Source: CALARM01 sp964431735 (lineage in GTDB: Bacteria > Vulcanimicrobiota > SpSt-956 > JAKJGF01). From it: 31,864 nt of DNA. Shown here piece after piece: positions 31,687-31,864 of the stretch. Position numbers and translations under genes: made by a program. The stretch covers positions 1 to 31,864 of the forward strand of contig CAYSLJ010000081.1 of the NCBI GenBank assembly GCA_964431735.1, given 5' to 3'. Every line of letters starts with the position of its first letter. Position 1 is the first letter of the stretch. The notes under the pieces are model-generated. The model had not been told where the DNA came from. It searched no databases and saw only the letters and a list, made by a program, of their open reading frames with translations.

Positions 31687-31864
31687 TTATAAGTCCGGAC
31701 TGAGAATATATTTACTGATTACCGCTCCAGATAAGTTCGTATCCATTTCTAAAACCTGTCCCTTACAGGACTCTTCCGGAAAAGATATGATCCTGTTACG
31801 TGGCAAACCGGTTTTGCAGACTGTTAATATTTTGCGTCTATATAATTTATAACTCTCTTTTAAT
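31687..31864 (-). CDS. 3' end of an unidentified gene, cut by window edge
   Basis: One minus-strand frame is open from the window end to TAA at 31689-31687. It encodes about 58 residues including LPRNRIISFPEESCKGQVLE and MDTNLSGAVISKYILSPDL. The composition looks like real protein rather than chance, and the following gene with a strong ribosome site starts 16 bp later. The 5' part lies outside the window, so no function is offered. Confidence 0.5.
   Translation of the reverse strand, partial: LKESYKLYRRKILTVCKTGLPRNRIISFPEESCKGQVLEMDTNLSGAVISKYILSPDL

Overview
The window is A+T-rich bacterial DNA from what looks like a free-living bacterium with a Gram-negative-type envelope. It carries lipoproteins, a Tat-exported protein, a MacAB-like adaptor/permease pair and a Cpx-like two-component system. 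Ser/Thr kinase, clostripain-like peptidase, B12-radical SAM and many toxin-antitoxin genes together suit a large accessory genome of a little-cultured phylum (Eremiobacterota/Xenobia-like would fit), but nothing here fixes the taxon. There are no rRNA or tRNA genes, insertion sequences, phage genes or CRISPR arrays.

Left part (1-7.7 kb): three paralogous B12-binding radical SAM proteins. Each ends in a small PqqD/RRE-like domain, the domain that RiPP maturases use to grip precursor peptides. One runs leftward and is translationally coupled to a 26-residue ORF with its own ribosome binding site; the other two run rightward as an operon. A lipoprotein gene of visibly higher G+C follows. Near-identical 35-bp inverted blocks of heptamer repeats lie at both ends of this segment (100-134 and 7678-7712). 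This is the best candidate for an undescribed system: a possible peptide-modification cassette.

Middle part (7.7-20 kb): accessory and partly decaying DNA. It holds a broken PHB-depolymerase-like esterase, a beta-propeller lipoprotein, a membrane Ser/Thr kinase overlapping a PemK-type toxin whose tail looks cut off, and a small membrane protein with an SDR oxidoreductase. A Tat protein with a RiPP-leader-like N-domain, a YVTN propeller protein, an intact MntA/HepT pair and a YefM-like antitoxin with a 38-residue stump of a YoeB toxin follow. Then come a protein of 39-residue repeats, a truncated clostripain-like peptidase and a papain-fold (YiiX-like) protein with glycine zippers. The 17.4-18.2 kb gap has no convincing intact gene but holds strongly folding sequence.

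Right part (20-31.9 kb): a TPR protein with an N-terminal sigma-70 region 1.1-like domain, a metallo-beta-lactamase-fold hydrolase, and a large sensor/receiver protein that keeps its phospho-acceptor His but has lost the ATPase domain. Next are a MacA-like adaptor and a MacB-like ABC transporter, divergent from an OmpR-family regulator and its sensor kinase. The divergent region has 10-bp-spaced GTAAA repeats resembling CpxR boxes and mirrored promoter-like sequences, so the regulator probably controls both itself and the transporter. Two leftward ORFs, one cut by the window end, close the window.
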